From positions 81,218 to 145,217 of the forward strand of contig JAFZVE010000028.1 in the NCBI GenBank assembly GCA_017617995.1: DNA of 64,000 bases, written 5' to 3'. Source of the stretch: Clostridiales bacterium. Lineage in GTDB: Bacteria > Bacillota > Clostridia > Saccharofermentanales > Saccharofermentanaceae. Every line of letters starts with the position of its first letter. Position 1 is the first letter of the stretch. The notes beneath the pieces were generated by a model. That model searched no databases. It was not told the origin of the DNA and worked only from the letters and a program-made list of their open reading frames with translations. A program made the position numbers and the translations under genes. This document shows positions 63,882-64,000 of this stretch, piece by piece.

Positions 63882-64000
63882 ATGGCGGTATTTAGAGTGA
63901 AGAAGAATGCCAACTACACAGCAATGGGGAATTTCCACCTGAGAGATAAGAATCTGTCACTTAAGACGATCGGACTTTTGTCGATTATTCTATCGCTTCC
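63882..64000 (+). CDS. Helix-turn-helix protein of mobile elements (partial)
   Basis: The first 39 codons (VFRVKKNANYTAMGNFHLRD, LSLKTIGLLSIILSLP) match the start of HTH_36/DnaD-like replication or regulation proteins common on Clostridia integrative elements and phages. AAAGGAG precedes the ATG. The gene runs off the window, so the remainder is unknown. Confidence 0.7.
   Translation, partial: MAVFRVKKNANYTAMGNFHLRDKNLSLKTIGLLSIILSL

Larger units (their letters stand above)
63594..64000 (+). mobile_element. Left edge of a putative integrative element
   Basis: It begins where the phosphatase gene is broken (about 63594). 63609-63780 is non-coding, rich in short AAAAACGG/GGTCAAAAA-type motifs as at element ends. 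It is followed by two terminators and a helix-turn-helix gene of the type near ICE/plasmid replication modules. No integrase or far end is in the window, so the type is unknown. Confidence 0.55.

Overview
The window (about 64 kb, roughly half G+C) looks like a chromosome segment of an anaerobic Clostridia-class Firmicute, Lachnospiraceae/Oscillospiraceae-like. The evidence is strong AGGAGG ribosome sites, ATGA-coupled genes, many Cys-lipobox lipoproteins, LL-diaminopimelate aminotransferase (DapL), type III glutamine synthetase, an Amt-PII fusion, an AKKAP-tailed DUF6465 protein and BspA/GW-type surface-protein debris. Species cannot be named from the sequence alone.

Layout. 1-142: 3' end of trpA. 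330-3007: three tandem paralogous zinc-ribbon membrane proteins, then a convergent superfamily II helicase and a divergent lipoprotein. 6.2-10.7 kb: carAB behind a perfect-consensus promoter and an attenuator-like terminator. 10.7-14.3 kb: zinc-ribbon protein, amidase-family protein, ProC/ComER-like reductase and HAD phosphatase. 14.4-21.7 kb (minus strand): glnN - amt-PII - asnB - pyrG, a nitrogen/glutamine-consuming set. 22-31.8 kb (plus strand): an ANTAR-domain regulator, dapF, dapL, a small membrane protein and gltBD (GOGAT). This is an ammonium assimilation locus with leader terminators in front of glnN and gltB, an ANTAR antiterminator candidate between them and shared TTGCA/TGCAA sites.

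31.8-37.1 kb is the most interesting part: a methionine-to-cysteine module. It comprises cystathionine gamma-lyase-like mccB, cystathionine beta-synthase-like mccA, and the methionine ABC importer metN-metI-metQ. Both transcription units start with the same 19-nt promoter element and then encode short leader peptides sharing MCCRMLNSR. Each leader is followed by an intrinsic terminator. In each, the codons just after the Cys-Cys pair are complementary to the 5' arm of the downstream terminator (10 perfect pairs in one, 9 with two G.U in the other). This reads as cysteine-responsive ribosome-mediated attenuation.

37.2-42.2 kb: Fe-alcohol dehydrogenase, AhpD-like protein, SGNH esterase, ECF S component divergent from a truncated MocR regulator, and a lipoprotein. 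42.4-63.5 kb: accessory region with a decayed sensor gene, DUF6465 protein, large TIR-domain membrane protein, galK, MATE pump, DUF4261 and tocopherol-cyclase-like proteins, alpha/beta hydrolase, several large lipoproteins (one with a HELFH zinc-protease motif), a frameshifted acyltransferase, repeat proteins and gene fragments.

At about 63.59 kb a low-molecular-weight protein tyrosine phosphatase gene is cut after 12 codons. Beyond it lies what looks like the edge of an integrative mobile element, whose first helix-turn-helix gene runs off the window. No rRNA, tRNA, CRISPR array or complete insertion sequence was seen.
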